From NCBI GenBank assembly GCA_963669155.1, contig OZ022593.1, positions 19,821,683-19,885,682 of the forward strand: a DNA stretch of 64,000 bases, given 5' to 3'. This DNA comes from Arbacia lixula (Eukaryota > Echinodermata > Echinoidea > Arbacioida > Arbaciidae). Under the pieces are notes generated by a model. It was not told the origin of the DNA and searched no databases. It saw only the letters and a list, made by a program, of their open reading frames with translations. The position numbers and the translations under genes are program-made. Below, piece by piece: positions 22,061-34,764 of the stretch (positions are counted from its first letter, which is position 1; every line of letters begins with the position of its first letter).

Positions 22061-22341
22061 AATCGCAGCGTAGCGAACTCGAAATTCGCGTGCGCGTGCA
22101 TGCTTTTTGAGGGCCATAGTATGTAGGATTGTTAGTACATTATGTATACCCCATAGCTAGCTGCAGCTAGCTGCACGTACGTACGTCTGAGTGAGTGGTT
22201 TTATGTACCACGTTAATTTTTTGGGGGGCGTCTGCGTGCTTAGATCGTTTTACTCTTTATCTTCAACGGGATGAAGATGATCATGTTTCATGGCCCTGGG
22301 CTACTCCAGCTATAGCCTATGACCAGCTTGGAATACAGTAT

Positions 22342-22506
22342 ACAAATATTGACTGCTATGAGGGGCACAGTTAAAATTATAAGCCCAAGATGATGTCAAA
22401 ACCATGACTATGCCCGAAGCGAAGCTGAGGGCATAGTCATGGTTTTGACATCACCGAGGGCCTATGATTTTAACTGTGCCCCGAATATTAAGCAGTCAAT
22501 ATTTGT
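22342..22506. mobile_element. MITE-like palindrome, 165 bp
   Basis: Begins ACAAATATTGACTGCT and ends with its exact complement. The inner arms (GGGGCACAGTTAAAAT, GATGTCAAAACCATGACTAT, GCCC) also pair, meeting near GAAGCGAAGCTGAG. A few small indels separate the arms. A partial relative (GGGCACAGTTAATTTTGACG) lies at 22697-22717. Confidence 0.85.
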
Positions 22507-23993
22507 TTTATAAACCGAATGTATAGATTCTTCTCATCGATTGGTTAAAAGATTTCCTGAACTGACAAGGCCTACAAGATAGCATGTAATAGGCATGTAA
22601 ATCAACACTCATTGCGCGTACAGGGATTGCGCACACACGAGCGATATCGCGCGGTGTTGAGGTTATTATTTTCCGGGCACAGTCGATTGCCATGCCCCGG
22701 GCACAGTTAATTTTGACGTCATCTTGTTAAAAACGGGGGCACAGCTATTTCGATGACTCTACTTTTAACCAATCAGATGAGAGGAATCTATGTATGAGGT
22801 TTATAATTGACTCTGAAAGTGATCTGCGAGGTTGGTTAGCAGATTTTGACGAGACTTCATATGTTCTGTAACTTCTGTTGTAATTTTTCGAGTCTGCAAA
22901 GTCATCATTGCACTTTATTGTTGCCATGTTGGCTATCGGAAGACGCCTCACTTTTACAGGAGCAAGTGCAACAACACAACAGCACTCAGCACTGCACTTA
23001 CGTGCAGCTGAAACTAGTGACATCAAGCATGTCAGGTAAGTAATCTGTTAGTATTACTATTAATTAGTAACGTGGGGCCTGTTTCTGCATTAGAATGCCA
23101 GCGGCATCTGATTTGGAACTCACGTTAGCGCCAATAATGCTAAACCGATTCTCGAAGAGAATGCTAAGTCGGATATCAGTGACAGTGACATCTCGTATAC
23201 TGGATCAGAATTTTCAGACAAATTGATAGCCTTTCTCTCTAAACTCTGCAATAATTAATAAAATATCAGGTTGAAATGATTGTGATTTTTTTAAATACGG
23301 GGCGAAGTATTGTTTAAAACGTTGATTAATCTATGGCGTGATGTATAACGCATCATTTTCACGAAGATTGGTGTGCCATAACTGCCATCATCTCATTTTC
23401 TTCTGTTAAATCAATTCATCGATTTTCTTTAATGCTTTTCATTTTGGTCATATTTGTGTTGAAAGATACCATGTAAATGCAAACATGCCATTCTTAAAAT
23501 GTCTGAATATTGAAGAAAGGGGTTATCACATGTGTTGATATTCACAACTGATGCAAAAAGCTTAATCACACATAGTCTAGACTTCATCATTCAAAAATAA
23601 ATAAGCGAACACGAGTGAATTTTCAACATTAAACAGTGTTAAAAATGTTGGATTGCTTAGACTAGCCCTCTGATCTACGGAATGCTCTAATCATAGTCAA
23701 CATTTTGAAATATTTGTTATCCTTTTCATGAATCTCGCCTTCAATGGAGTGATATTAAACAAGCAAACCTCTTTCCCCACCACAGCTGATTTTATGTTTA
23801 GCGAATTTTGACAAAATGCAGCAGAAATGTTATCATAGAACGTCCGATCGAGAACAATAGATACAACAGGGTCCGAGCAGTTCCAGCATTTAGAGCTGAG
23901 GGTACAGTTCGAGAATCACCTCAGTGCTACATGTAACTATCAGAGTTAGAGCTAAGGTTAGAGTTGTCATCGTGTCGAGAAACGCGCCCATGG

Positions 23994-24950
23994 TTGTAAC
24001 TTTATGACTCTGTTTAATCATAACATACTGAATGGAAACTTCTACTTTTGGCTTTCTCTCTATTCAAATAGTTCTATTTTGTCAAAATCATGACAAAATA
24101 ATGATAAAGTAGCAACCTTATTCAGTTGTTGAGAGTTGATTTCAAATTCTATCGATCATTTTAACACATGTACCAGAGACTGTACCAGACTGTGTAATCA
24201 TAACATACTGAATGGAACCCTCCAATTTTCTGCACTTTCCTTTTTAATGAGTCCTACTTTGTCAAAATCATGACAAAAATAATGATAACGCAGTACTTCC
24301 CATAATCAAATTGACTTGATATTCTATCAGTGTAACATATGACAGGCGTCAGTCCGGTACCATGAGCGTTAATCCAGTACCAGACTGTTTAACAACATAC
24401 TGAATGGAGGCTTCTATACGTTTCGCTTTCTCTCCGTTCAAATAAGTCAAATTTTGTGAAAATCAAGACAAAAGAATGATTGATATAGTAGCAGAGTTGA
24501 TTTCGTATCCTATCAGTTTAACACATGATGAGCGTCAATCCGGTGCCACGAGCTTTAATCCAAGATCACACTTTTAATCATAACACACTGATTTGAAACC
24601 TCTAATTTTTGCTTTATCTCTTTTGTATGAGTGCAATTTGTCAAAATCATGATAAAAGATAAAGATAAAGTAGCACCCTTATCGAGTTGATTTTGTATTC
24701 TTTCATTTTGATCATGAGCGTCATTTCAGTACCAGACTGTTTTATATAATCATAACATACTGAACAGAAACTTCAAATTTTTGCTTTCTCTCCTTTCCAA
24801 TGAGTCTAATTTCTCAAATTTATGACAAATTAAAGATAAAGTAGCACCCTTATCAGGTTGATTATGTATTCTTTCATTTTAACATATCATGAGCGTTAAT
24901 CCAGTACCAAACTGTTTAATCATATCATACTGAATGGAAACTTCTATTGT
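23994..24950 (+). repeat. Left arm of second inverted structure: about 5 tandem units of about 185 bp
   Basis: The landmark TAATCATAACATACTGAATGG (or close variants) recurs near 24017, 24197, 24384, 24575, 24755 and 24918. Each is followed by a TTTGTCAAAATCATGACAAAA-like stretch and CAGTACCAGACTGT. Units differ by 10-20 %. The same unit occurs in reverse complement at 32770-33095. Confidence 0.85.
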
Positions 24951-25110
24951 CCATTGATTGTAACTCCTGTGGGATGACAGCCAATGAAGTCATAGGATTG
25001 TAGCTGTTGCCATGGTTCCCTTGACCAGTGATTGTAACTACTCTGGGATGACAGCCAATGGACTCAAACGATTGTAGCTGTCACCATGGCACATGAACAT
25101 AGGGAACTCC
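24951..25110 (+). repeat. Tandem duplication, two copies of about 78 bp
   Basis: ATTGATTGTAACT...GGGATGACAGCCAATG...ATTGTAGCTG...CCATGG occurs twice in a row, just inside the left arm. No coding meaning seen. Confidence 0.75.
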
Positions 25111-25293
25111 ATAGAAACCACTTGGTTATTGTAAGCAGCAGGTTAAACACTCCGTCCTTCTGGCCCCTCACTGCTAAACTCTTTATTTAACAAATGAACA
25201 CGAACTAACAAGAACCAATTAGCCTCTTTTTTGTACGATTTAATAGTAAAGTACATGATCATATGGCTTTTCTCATCAAAATAAAGGAAATAA

Positions 25294-25608
<315 letters not shown>

Positions 25609-25620
25609 TGATACATGTAC

Positions 25621-25681
25621 TGTGACTGTTGCCGAGGCGTTTTAAATGAAGACAGAAGTCTCGACAGGAATTTGCTGTTTG
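25621..25681 (-). repeat. LTR segment of BEL/Pao element (left, 3' LTR outer end)
   Basis: Starts TGTGACTG directly after ATACATGTAC and is identical over about 61 bases to 28928-28988. The LTR continues to the right by an undetermined length. Confidence 0.7.
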
Positions 25682-26895
25682 GTTGGTCTTTTATTTCGTG
25701 TAGAAATTCCGTGAAAACTGAAATAAACAGAGATGAACAAAGGAAACATAATAAGTACATGTACAAAAATATTAAGCCAACATCAATACATCTTGTCGAT
25801 CACAATACATGATTAAGGTAACTTAAACACCACAACATTTCAACATATATATCAAACTTAGACACTACAGAGTTGAACATCTCAGATAGAGAAAAGCAGT
25901 ATGTATCACTGACACCCTTTTTACTTACGTGTGCACTATACATTGTGTACATTATACATGGTGTACATTAAACATGCATACAGCTAATAGTGTACATTCA
26001 CTTTCACAAATAAACCTATCAGAATTAACTTTATCCTACAATATAATTCCAACATAAAATAATCAATAGTTTTACTAACCTCTTTGCCTCCTTATGTTAG
26101 AAAATGCTTCATCTTGGGCCTTGGATGTAATAGATGGAAGCAAATTCTGTCCTCAACAACAGTTCATTACTTGCTGCCATGTCAGTCATATCTTGTGCAA
26201 GTACTGGCCACAAGAGGGCGCTATTTACTCAAAACCAAAATAACAGCAATAATAATGAAAGTTTTGAAACTGTGATTCAACTTTCACTACATGGCTCCTT
26301 TAAATTAGCAATATGCTAATTTACCCAATTAACGCGTTGAATACAAGTAATGGAACCCCATTTAAAAACGTATCAGACATCTAAATGCAACCACATGTTA
26401 TCAAAAGTATGAAGTCGTATTCCATGGAATACAACAGAATACAAGCATATTAACCTGAACACACCTAGATTTGATCATTGGAAATTCAACACACAACTTT
26501 CAATACTTTAGCCTGAGTGACTTTGCAGAAAAATAGCTCAATTACTCTTTCTACCGATTATCCTTTCTACTTGAAAATTCACGACTATCCTTGCTAATCA
26601 CCAAAAAGAATAATACTGAAAATCTAGTTTAGTACATGATCACTCGTACATATACATTTGCTGAACAGAACACCTGTTCAAAGCTTAGTTTCACAAGACT
26701 GAAAACTTAATGGGCTTCAGGCTCTGAGGAGAGCACCATAAAGCCTGCACAGCTAGCAAATGCTGTATTGCAACATAATACTTCATACGGTACTTCCTCT
26801 TTTGTTTACTTCGTGCAACCACCATTACACCTTACAATGGAGATCAGAAACATGGTACCGATGCTATACATACATGTACAGGAACATTGCATGTT

Positions 26896-28899
26896 TTAGC
26901 TTCCTTTCATGACCAATGCTATCTCGCAGTCCAAGATCGGCGACAGAAGCGGAGCTATTTGTTCCAAGTGCGGCAAGTTCTTCACGACTTCAGGTGTTGG
27001 GATGTGGCTCCTGTTGGTTGGCATAATGTCACAAGTGTATGTTGTGGGCAGGGCGATTTCCTTGTCACTGTTCAAAGCTCTCACTCTGAAACATTTTATC
27101 CTTTCGCTCGCCACCTTCTCCGCAGCTGTTGTCATTGTTGACAAAAGTAAGTTGACCTCAGTTCTGGTGATCCCCATTTCCTCCTTTGTGTGGCGTTAGA
27201 CGAACGTCGTATCTGACTGAGTATCCAGCATCGCATATACCAGTCGTTCCTTGGGGGTCGATGCGTGAGATAGCCATACTGGTACGATCGTTGAGGTTTT
27301 CGATGCATGGGGTTTATCTCTGTTTCTTGACTCATGCGACAAGTGTGGTTCTTCTAGTTCTCGCTGAGTGTCAACCCTTCTTGATGACCTTTTGTCCTTC
27401 CAGTTATCATCATGAAGAATGGTGGGATGCCTTTTCTTGCATGAAGAACAAGTATTCCTATTCCGACAGTCCTTGGATCTGTGGCCTGGCTTGAGGCATC
27501 CAAAGCACAAGTTGCCGTTGCGGATGAAGTCTCTCTTCTCTTCCATTGACCGTGCCGCAAAGGAAGAGCAGTCTTCCAGGCGGTGCTGCGCTTTGCAGAA
27601 CTGGCAGAGTGTCTCTCTCGTTCGTCCGTCCCCGTTCTGCACGCCGGTTGAGAGAGACCTTGCATTCGACGGTGGACTCTTCTCCTTTGATGGCGTCATC
27701 AAAGCGCATGCTACTTCCGCTTCACTGACAACAAAATCGACGAAGACCGTGAACGGAGGGAAGGCGCCGGTATCCCGTGACCATTGAACGACTATCCTTC
27801 CACATCTGGTGGTGAGCCAGTCTGGCATATTTCAGCAGTAGTCGCCTGTTCTCTCTTTCATCATCCAGATGTTTCAGGTGGTGAACAAATTGGGATGCGG
27901 CGTTGCATTGTTGGAGGAAATCACTGTATTTACGAAGTCCCTCCGCATCCTTCGAGCCTATCTTTGGCCAGGCGTCCAGTTTGTCTCTGCGTTAGACAAA
28001 ACAAACGTATTCCCGTAACGCTTGTCCAGTTGCCGCTTCGCAAGGGTGTAGGCGTGGTCATTGCTTAGAAGTGAGTAGCCTTGCACTAAGTTCAATGGCT
28101 GCCCCTGCAAATACTTGAGCAAGTAGTAGAACTTGTCTTCTGGTGGAATCCCCTTCTTCTCAATTAGCATGTCATATGCCCTTTTCCATGCTGGGTATCG
28201 AAGAGGGTCTCCGTCGAACACCGGTGGCTCAGGTGAGGGCAGCCTATTGAGGCGGAGCTGATCCAATAGGCAATCTATGAGTAGCTTATCCCGATCTTGG
28301 TTTGGCTGTGGTGCTGGCACCCGTTGTTCAAAGGCTTGTCGCTGCCTCGATGATCCAAGAACTTCCTCCGGCGCTTGCTCAACACCACAGTCTCTATCGT
28401 TCAGCATATTATCAGCTTGTAGGCAGTTGTTCTGTTCGTCACTGACCTTGAGCTGTAGCTGCTGATCAAGCCATTGTTGGCATCGGTGTTTCGAAGAGGA
28501 ACCAGCTGTTGAGAGTTTAATGCTTCCTTGAAGCGATCTCACCCTTCCGAATGTCTCCTTCATAAGGAGCGAGTGTTCCTCCTCTATGGCTTCGAGCCTT
28601 GCCTCGCTTTCAGTGTCGGTCGGTGCCGCATCTGCAAGGGCTGCCTGCGCCGTGATGGCCGTGTCCATGGCAGATTGGAGGTCATCTCGTTTGGATTTTA
28701 TTGCATCGATTTCAGCATGATTATCTGTCAAGATATGTCTCAGTTTGTCAGATGTCCTTCGCCAAGCTGTGACAGCCTTTCTCCAATCTTTCTCCTTCAT
28801 GCCCAACTGCCATTGGACACCCTTTTCTGTGGGCTGCCGTGGACACGGAGTTGCCCTGTTACCTTGCTCTGACGAATGATCGCCTCCTTCTGTTGCCAT
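26896..28899 (-). pseudogene. gag: BEL/Pao gag, CCHC knuckles and retropepsin fragment
   Basis: From ATG at 28899, a 313-residue frame carries coiled-coil-like N-terminal sequence and the BEL gag block PPVFDGDPLRYPAWKRAYDM at about residue 226. The coding sense continues in other frames: zinc knuckles CQFCKAQHRLEDC and CFGCLKPGHRSKDC, then CSSCKKRH, then the aspartic protease motif AMLDTQSDTTFV near 27200. The protease C-terminal part (IPTPEVVKNLPHLEQIAPLL) is at about 26930-27000. At least two frameshifts break the reading frame, and everything 3' of the protease is deleted. The element is dead and could only move in trans. Confidence 0.8.
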
Positions 28900-28927
28900 G
28901 TCGAATGTCGATAGCCAGAGTTTTCAC

Positions 28928-28988
28928 TGTGACTGTTGCCGAGGCGTTTTAAATGAAGACAGAAGTCTCGACAGGAATTTGCTGTTTG
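28928..28988 (-). repeat. Truncated 5' LTR of BEL/Pao element
   Basis: Only 61 bases match the other LTR before unrelated T-rich intron sequence begins. It lies 28 bases upstream of the gag ATG in the element's orientation. Confidence 0.65.
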
Positions 28989-29111
28989 TTTTTGCCATCT
29001 TTCTCTTGATTTTTAAAAAAAATTTTTTTGCTCCAGTTTCCTTTCCTTTCCCTCTCATATATATCTGATATGAATACTTTGTTGCCATTACTTTGATGTT
29101 GACGTTAGTAG

Positions 29112-29339
<228 letters not shown>

Positions 29340-29576
29340 TAAAATTTTCAAAATGCATAGCTCATGCTCTCTCTGTATCTATGTGGTTCTCTCTCCTGTT
29401 CCCTCTCTGTTTCTCTTTTGCTTTATTTCACTCTGTCTCTCTCTCTCTACTTTTCTGTTTCTGTATCTATCTCTCTCTGTCTCTTTCTCTCTCTCTGTCC
29501 GGTGATAGCTTTATTTATAGAAAATCTCTTCTCTGATGGTGCATTTTAAATATAATACAGAGAGCTTAAATAATGA

Positions 29577-29705
<129 letters not shown>

Positions 29706-29744
29706 TAAGTTAACCCTTGCAGGGAAGGGATAAGAAAGTTATCA

Positions 29745-30365
29745 TTTTTGTCTCGCCCACCGGAGGTGAAGGCGAGACTAAGGGATCCAAATGGCGTCCG
29801 TCCGTCGTCCGTCCGTCGTCCGTCCGTCGTCCGCCGTCCGTCCGTCGTCCGTCGTCCGTCACAAATGTTAAAGTTTACCTGCAAGACTCTCTTATGACAA
29901 ATAACTTCATATAATTTGCTTGGATTACAACCTAACTTGGGTCATAGATGCACGGGGGTACCTTCATGTTATGGTACCGTTGGAGGTCACAGGATAAGGT
30001 CAAAGGTCATTTGAGGTCATACGTTAAAGTTTACCTGCAAGACTCTCTTTTGACAAATAACTTCACATGGGTTGCTTGGATTACAACCTAACTTGGGTCA
30101 TAGATGCACTGGGGGTACCTTCATGTTATGGTACCGTTGGAGGTCACAGGATAAGGTCAAAGGTCATTTGATGTCATACGTTAAAGTTTACTTGCAAGAC
30201 TCTCTTATCACACATAACTCATCACACGTTGCTACAATGGCAATCAAACTTGGATGATGGATGCACTGGGGGCACCTGCATGTTATTGTGCTGTAAGAGG
30301 TCACATGATACGGTCAAAGGTCATTTGAGGTCATACATTAAAGTTTACTTGCAAGACTCTTGCTG
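29745..30365 (+). repeat. Dispersed repeat, GTCTCGCC family (copy 1)
   Basis: Begins TTTTTGTCTCGCCCACCGGAGGTGAAGGCGAGAC (a self-complementary head: GTCTCGCC...GGCGAGAC), then a (GTCCGTC)n run, then about 160-bp internal units with CAAGACTCTCTTATGACAAA and AGGTCACAGGATAAGGTCAA. It is a relative of the copy at 34765-35250. Probably a non-autonomous mobile repeat. Confidence 0.7.
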
Positions 30366-30589
30366 AAGGCTTCCTAACTTGTACACAGAATTGTGTGAGC
30401 ATGTGTGAGCATTACTGATGTAGATTTAGGCAAACATTACTCATGCACATTTATGCAAATTTATTCAAAGTCACTATTTTGCACCTGATTTTGATGTTGT
30501 CTGTTTAAAGTTGCTTATTTGTTTGTTTCAGTTTTTCACAGGTTTTACAGGCAGGCACTACCTCTTAGGCAACAAAGGAGCCCATTTAT

Positions 30590-30920
30590 TTTATGGCAAC
30601 ATGGCGTATACATGTAATAGATGTGGAAAGTCATTCCAGGAAACAAGTGTTGCATTCACATTCTTATATAGGTTCTTTTTCATGTCAGTATTGCAACAAA
30701 ATATATTGCTCTGAAGTCAGACTTAAAAGTCATTCTTGTACATTTTGTACAAAGTGTAAAAAGCAATTTAGTTCATTTCAAAGAAAGGAAGGTCATGTAT
30801 GCGATAATATGAAAGCAAGCACAAGTGCTAATCGAGATGCCCATGACCAGTGTGAACAAGCTTCAAATGCACTTATTCTACTTTGTTCACTTTACATGCA
30901 TGCCTTATTACAATCATAAT
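30590..30920 (+). pseudogene. C2H2 zinc-finger relic
   Basis: Two overlapping frames together give a finger-like CNRCGKSF...LHSHS, then CQYCNKIYCSEVRLKSHSC, then CTKCKKQFSSFQRKEGHVC. The first finger is split by a +1/-1 shift near 30640. It ends with a stop at 30917-30919 and AT-rich DNA. It lies within the second inverted structure and is probably a transposon-derived or captured zinc-finger exon. The family is not identified. Confidence 0.5.
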
Positions 30921-31746
30921 GTTCAGCATTATTCATGTCTGTTGACAAACTTTCTCATATAAACGTATCAATTTTAGAAACTTTATTCCATGTTCAGTTT
31001 TCAACTGCAGCATTAATTTTAACCTTTTTACATGTCTATGCCTCCCAGAGACAAAGTTTACTTCGCCTCTATTGTGCAACTGATTATCATCCTGTTTTGT
31101 CTTTGTCTAATCTAATAGAACTTGGTGGAGGCTTTTTATTTCATCTCAAAGAAGGGGGAAGGTGGGGGAGGGGGAGTAGATAGAGGAAGTAGCATTGCGT
31201 GAAATAGCCCTTCTCATTTATGGAATGTTACATTCTATGGCAGATATTATATTTCACAATCAGCCAGGGATACAATTCTTTTGCGTAGCAACGGAGATCG
31301 CGATATTTCTGGTTATTTTCGCAAGTGGGCGAGACACAATATTGCTAAATGCCTTGTTTAAAATTCTGATTTTGTGATGTCATTTGCGAGGTGCTCTCCC
31401 ATGTGTGCCGCATTGTTTCATAATTTTTTGTCTTTTGTTTTTAATGAAGGAATCATTGTTTTTCATAGAGGTTTGTCTGTTAAATGTGTTTCAAATGATG
31501 TATCAACTGCACATGTAAAATGTATAAATAAATCTTGTTTTCAGCCTTCCTATAAGTTTGTCATGGAATAATATGCGGAAAAAAATCTGTTTCCATTTAG
31601 TAGCTATTTGATAGCCATTTTTAGGGAATTTTGATAGCTGTAGTTGAGGCATCTAAGAATAATTAGTGCACAATATGTGTTGCATGTTTTTCAGTTGATA
31701 TTGTAATGCAATGTTTGTTCTAAATATATTCCTTTTCTATATTTAG
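30921..31746. other. AT-rich DNA inside the second inverted structure
   Basis: No firm gene seen. It ends in TATATTTAG, a plausible 3' splice site for the PHD-like exon that follows. Confidence 0.4.
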
Positions 31747-32429
31747 AATGCACTAGCTGTTACCCACGGTTTTGTATTAACCCAGCCATCATCGGACAAC
31801 ATGTCAGCAAAATGCGAAAATTTGTTCACTGCGAATTATTTGCTAACTCTTCGGAAGTGCCATCCCACAGAAAGGTATTTGACATGCCACGTTGTTCATC
31901 GAGGAAAGACACATGGGTGAGATGCGAGGTGTGCGGCAGATGGATGCATCTCCGGTGTGCACACCTAGGTTGCGTTCGTGCGACCATCACCATAATCACG
32001 TTTTGAATCATGATTGAAAACGTTATTCAAAATGCAAACATGAATCACGATAATGACAGAATCAGCATTCAGACGACTTCTCTCCAATAACGTTTCTACT
32101 CGGATTCGGGCCGATCCAGTGTGCATCCCATTGCGCGGTTTGACCCAGGAAGTATAGGTCAGCTTTTACGCGCGTGTTTTCTGACTTCCACGTGGGCTGC
32201 TTGACTAGCACCGGAAATAGGCCGACACAATGATGTCATGTAATCATGATTCAAAACGCGGTTGCGTTCAAGCACAAACGCAATCGTGATTCTGCAGAAA
32301 CGAATTTTGAAGCACAATTCTAATCATGATTCTAGGGCAAAAAAGTGTCGCATGAACGCAACCCCAGATTGCCATCCCTCCACAGACGAAGAGTATATTT
32401 GCCAAGTCTGTTGCTGCCAGTACAACTAG
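31747..32429 (+). pseudogene. PHD-like last exon, interrupted by a MITE
   Basis: After a TTTAG acceptor the frame reads CTSCYPRFCINPAIIGQH, then a segment to DTWVRCEVCGRWMHLRCAHL. It is interrupted at 31970 by a MITE and resumes at 32363 in the same frame as PDCHPSTDEEYICQVCCCQY before TAG at 32427-32429. Removing 31970-32362 restores one uninterrupted frame across the join. The WVRCEVCGRW...H..C...CQVC pattern is PHD-like. No function can be named. It sits immediately before the right arm of the second inverted structure, as the PHD exon of the first element does. Confidence 0.6.
31970..32362. mobile_element. MITE with GGTTGCGTTC termini, 393 bp
   Basis: Starts GGTTGCGTTCGTGCGAC and ends with the complement of GGTTGCGTTCATGCGAC. 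Inside are several inverted copies of TGAATCATGATT-like sequence and a second GGTTGCGTTC near 32261. No obvious target-site duplication. It splits the PHD-like exon. Confidence 0.8.
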
Positions 32430-32769
32430 GTGAAGATTTGTTTAAGGTTCTTTATGCCTTTCCTGAAGCAGTTGGGTTGTGTCAAGTATAAAAAATGTCA
32501 TTGCTGATATGATTGCATATCTTCTTGTCAATTCCATACTTTAAATTCAGACCTAATTTGTAGCCTATTTCAGTGTTTGAATGGCAAAGGTAAGGCATTT
32601 ACTGTGGGAAGTGAGAAGGTTGTATTGAGACTTTTAACGTATCAAGCATTAAGGTAAATCATGTCATTTATGGAAGATCTAATGCTCACGTGGTGCTCAT
32701 TCTGATGAAATGTTAATATGGGGAAAATAATAGCTGAGGGGCAGTATTATACATGACTTTGACAGAATT

Positions 32770-33095
32770 AAAGGTTTACATACAGTATGTTATGATTAAA
32801 CAGTCTGGTACATGTACTGGATTAATGCTTGTGGTACTGGATTGACGTTCATCATGTGTTAAAAATTATAGAATACAAAACCAACTCCATAAGGGTGCTA
32901 CTTCATCATTTTTTTTATCTTGCTTTTCACAAAATTTGACTTTATTGAATGGAGAGAATGCAAAGAGTAGAAGTTTTCATTCAGTATGTTATGATTAAAC
33001 AGTCTGGTACATGTACTTGATTGATGCTCATGGTACCGGAATAGCGCTCGTGATATGATAAAATGAAAGAATACGAAATCAGCTCAATATAGATA
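32770..33095 (-). repeat. Right arm of second inverted structure, about 1.7 units
   Basis: CAGTATGTTATGATTAAACAG-CTGGTACATG motifs at about 32786 and 32982, with GGTGCTACTTCATCATTTTT between, are the reverse complement of the 24.0-24.95 kb units. Confidence 0.8.
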
Positions 33096-33518
33096 TAGGT
33101 TAAAGCAAGTTTGTGGGCAACATGGGAGTGTTGAATTTAAGATGAAAAAAAATTGAGTTTGATATAGCAAAAAACTGAAATTGAGGGGAAATTAATTCCA
33201 ATAGAAAGTGATACAATTTAAAATTAATACAGAAACTCCACACAAAGTGTTCAAAGAGATTTTTCCAGATATAGAGAGTAATAATGGTTACCATTGATTG
33301 TATTTTGAGGGGAAATAAAGGAAAAATAAATAGAATTCGGATTAAGCCTTGTTGTATCATGTGTATGTATGTAGGCCTATTGCATATGATTGTAATGTGT
33401 AATAAAGGATTATTATATTTATATTTTCATCATAAATTGACTGGTTTCAAGGGAAAGTAAGGCTGACCTTCCAGCTTTTATTTCAATTTTAGTTGTTATT
33501 CATTATTGGAAATAATAG

Positions 33519-33660
33519 TGCCATTCTCATTGTGCTTAAAAAATTGCGATGTTAGAAAAATCGCGAAGTTAGGGGACAATAGGGACAATTGGTACGGTTG
33601 ATAGGCAACTTTCACCCTAACTTCGCGATTTTTTAACATCACGATGAGAATGGCACTACT
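33519..33660. mobile_element. MITE-like inverted repeat, about 140 bp
   Basis: AGTGCCATTCTCAT at the left and ATGAGAATGGCACT at the right, with inner arms AAATCGCGAAGTTAGGG and CCCTAACTTCGCGATTT. A 10-12 base indel separates the two arms. Confidence 0.75.
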
Positions 33661-34555
33661 TTTTCTATCTTATTTTTGAGCAAAATCATCCCTAATTTTT
33701 CGGTCAGAAATTGTGGGAGATCTGGGAAGAAGAAATAAATCTTACGATGTTACATACATGCATTGCTTTGTTGGAATGTTTCATAAACTTGATAAGGGTG
33801 TTGTTATCAACATTATAAAAAGTAACTATATTCTTGTCTTATTCATTAAGACTCTGGTGCAAAATTCATGCCTGTCATATAATGGGATCTACGATCGTCT
33901 TAATCAAATACAGATTCATTGTTTCATGTACTGTTACTGGTATTGGTTCTTGTGTTACCATTATCACCAGCTGAATAAGCATGTTTTCATTAAATTACTG
34001 TGGATCATGTAGACCTCACCACACAAAAAAATAAAGTGAATTGTCGTTTGTGTGTCTCACAAGTTTTCTGAGAGATGTGACTTCTCCCTGCTCTTTTTCA
34101 AAGTTGCTTTACAAGAATCATTTTTTTTTTCTTTTTTCTTGTCATGTATAAAACAACAAAGGAATACATTATACATAACAGAAGAAATATCAGTACAATA
34201 CTTTTCACAATAGAATGCCCAGGACGACGTAGTAATGAACATGCAGGGCAAATATAACACAAAAAGTACAAATAATCAAAGTTCATAAAATCATATAAAT
34301 TAAAATTGTATTAGAGTGAGAAGATGAATGAATTAAGATTTCAACAATAACAAGAAATAGTTAAAAAAAAATTGTCAGTTTCATTCAATTCATTGTAACA
34401 TTTTTTTTAATGATACAACAAACTGGCTGACTTAATAAATGTAGTGGAAATTCATATCGATATTGACTTGTAAAAGGGACGTAATGTAATTATGCATGTA
34501 CACCGTGTGTTAGATAGTTATGTAGTGTGTGAGCGTAAGTCAATTCTGTATGTAA

Positions 34556-34556
34556 T

Positions 34557-34593
<37 letters not shown>
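34556..34593 (+). repeat. (TG)n microsatellite
   Basis: About 18 TG dinucleotides after GTATGTG. Confidence 0.95.
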
Positions 34594-34596
<3 letters not shown>

Positions 34597-34764
34597 GCAA
34601 GTGCAAAATTGTGTGCGTACAGTGTTTACACTGTATTATTTGTATAATAATACAATGCCGACTAAGTAGGTATGACTTCACGTGATAAAGCGTAGTTTTG
34701 CCCATGTGATCACCTGCGAAGAAGAAAAGTTCGTTACACTCTAGGGGTTACATCTGGTTAGTAC

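Larger units (their letters stand above)
25621..28988 (-). mobile_element. BEL/Pao LTR retrotransposon, internally deleted, in the Groucho intron
   Basis: A minus-strand element inserted between Groucho exons A and B. The same 61-bp sequence beginning TGTGACTGTTGCCGAGGCG occurs at 25621-25681 and 28928-28988, marking the start of each LTR. After 28988 the right (5') LTR no longer matches the left one, so it is truncated. Inside are gag, zinc-knuckle and protease regions, but no reverse transcriptase, RNase H or integrase. About 25682-26880 is LTR and remnant non-coding DNA. Confidence 0.7.
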
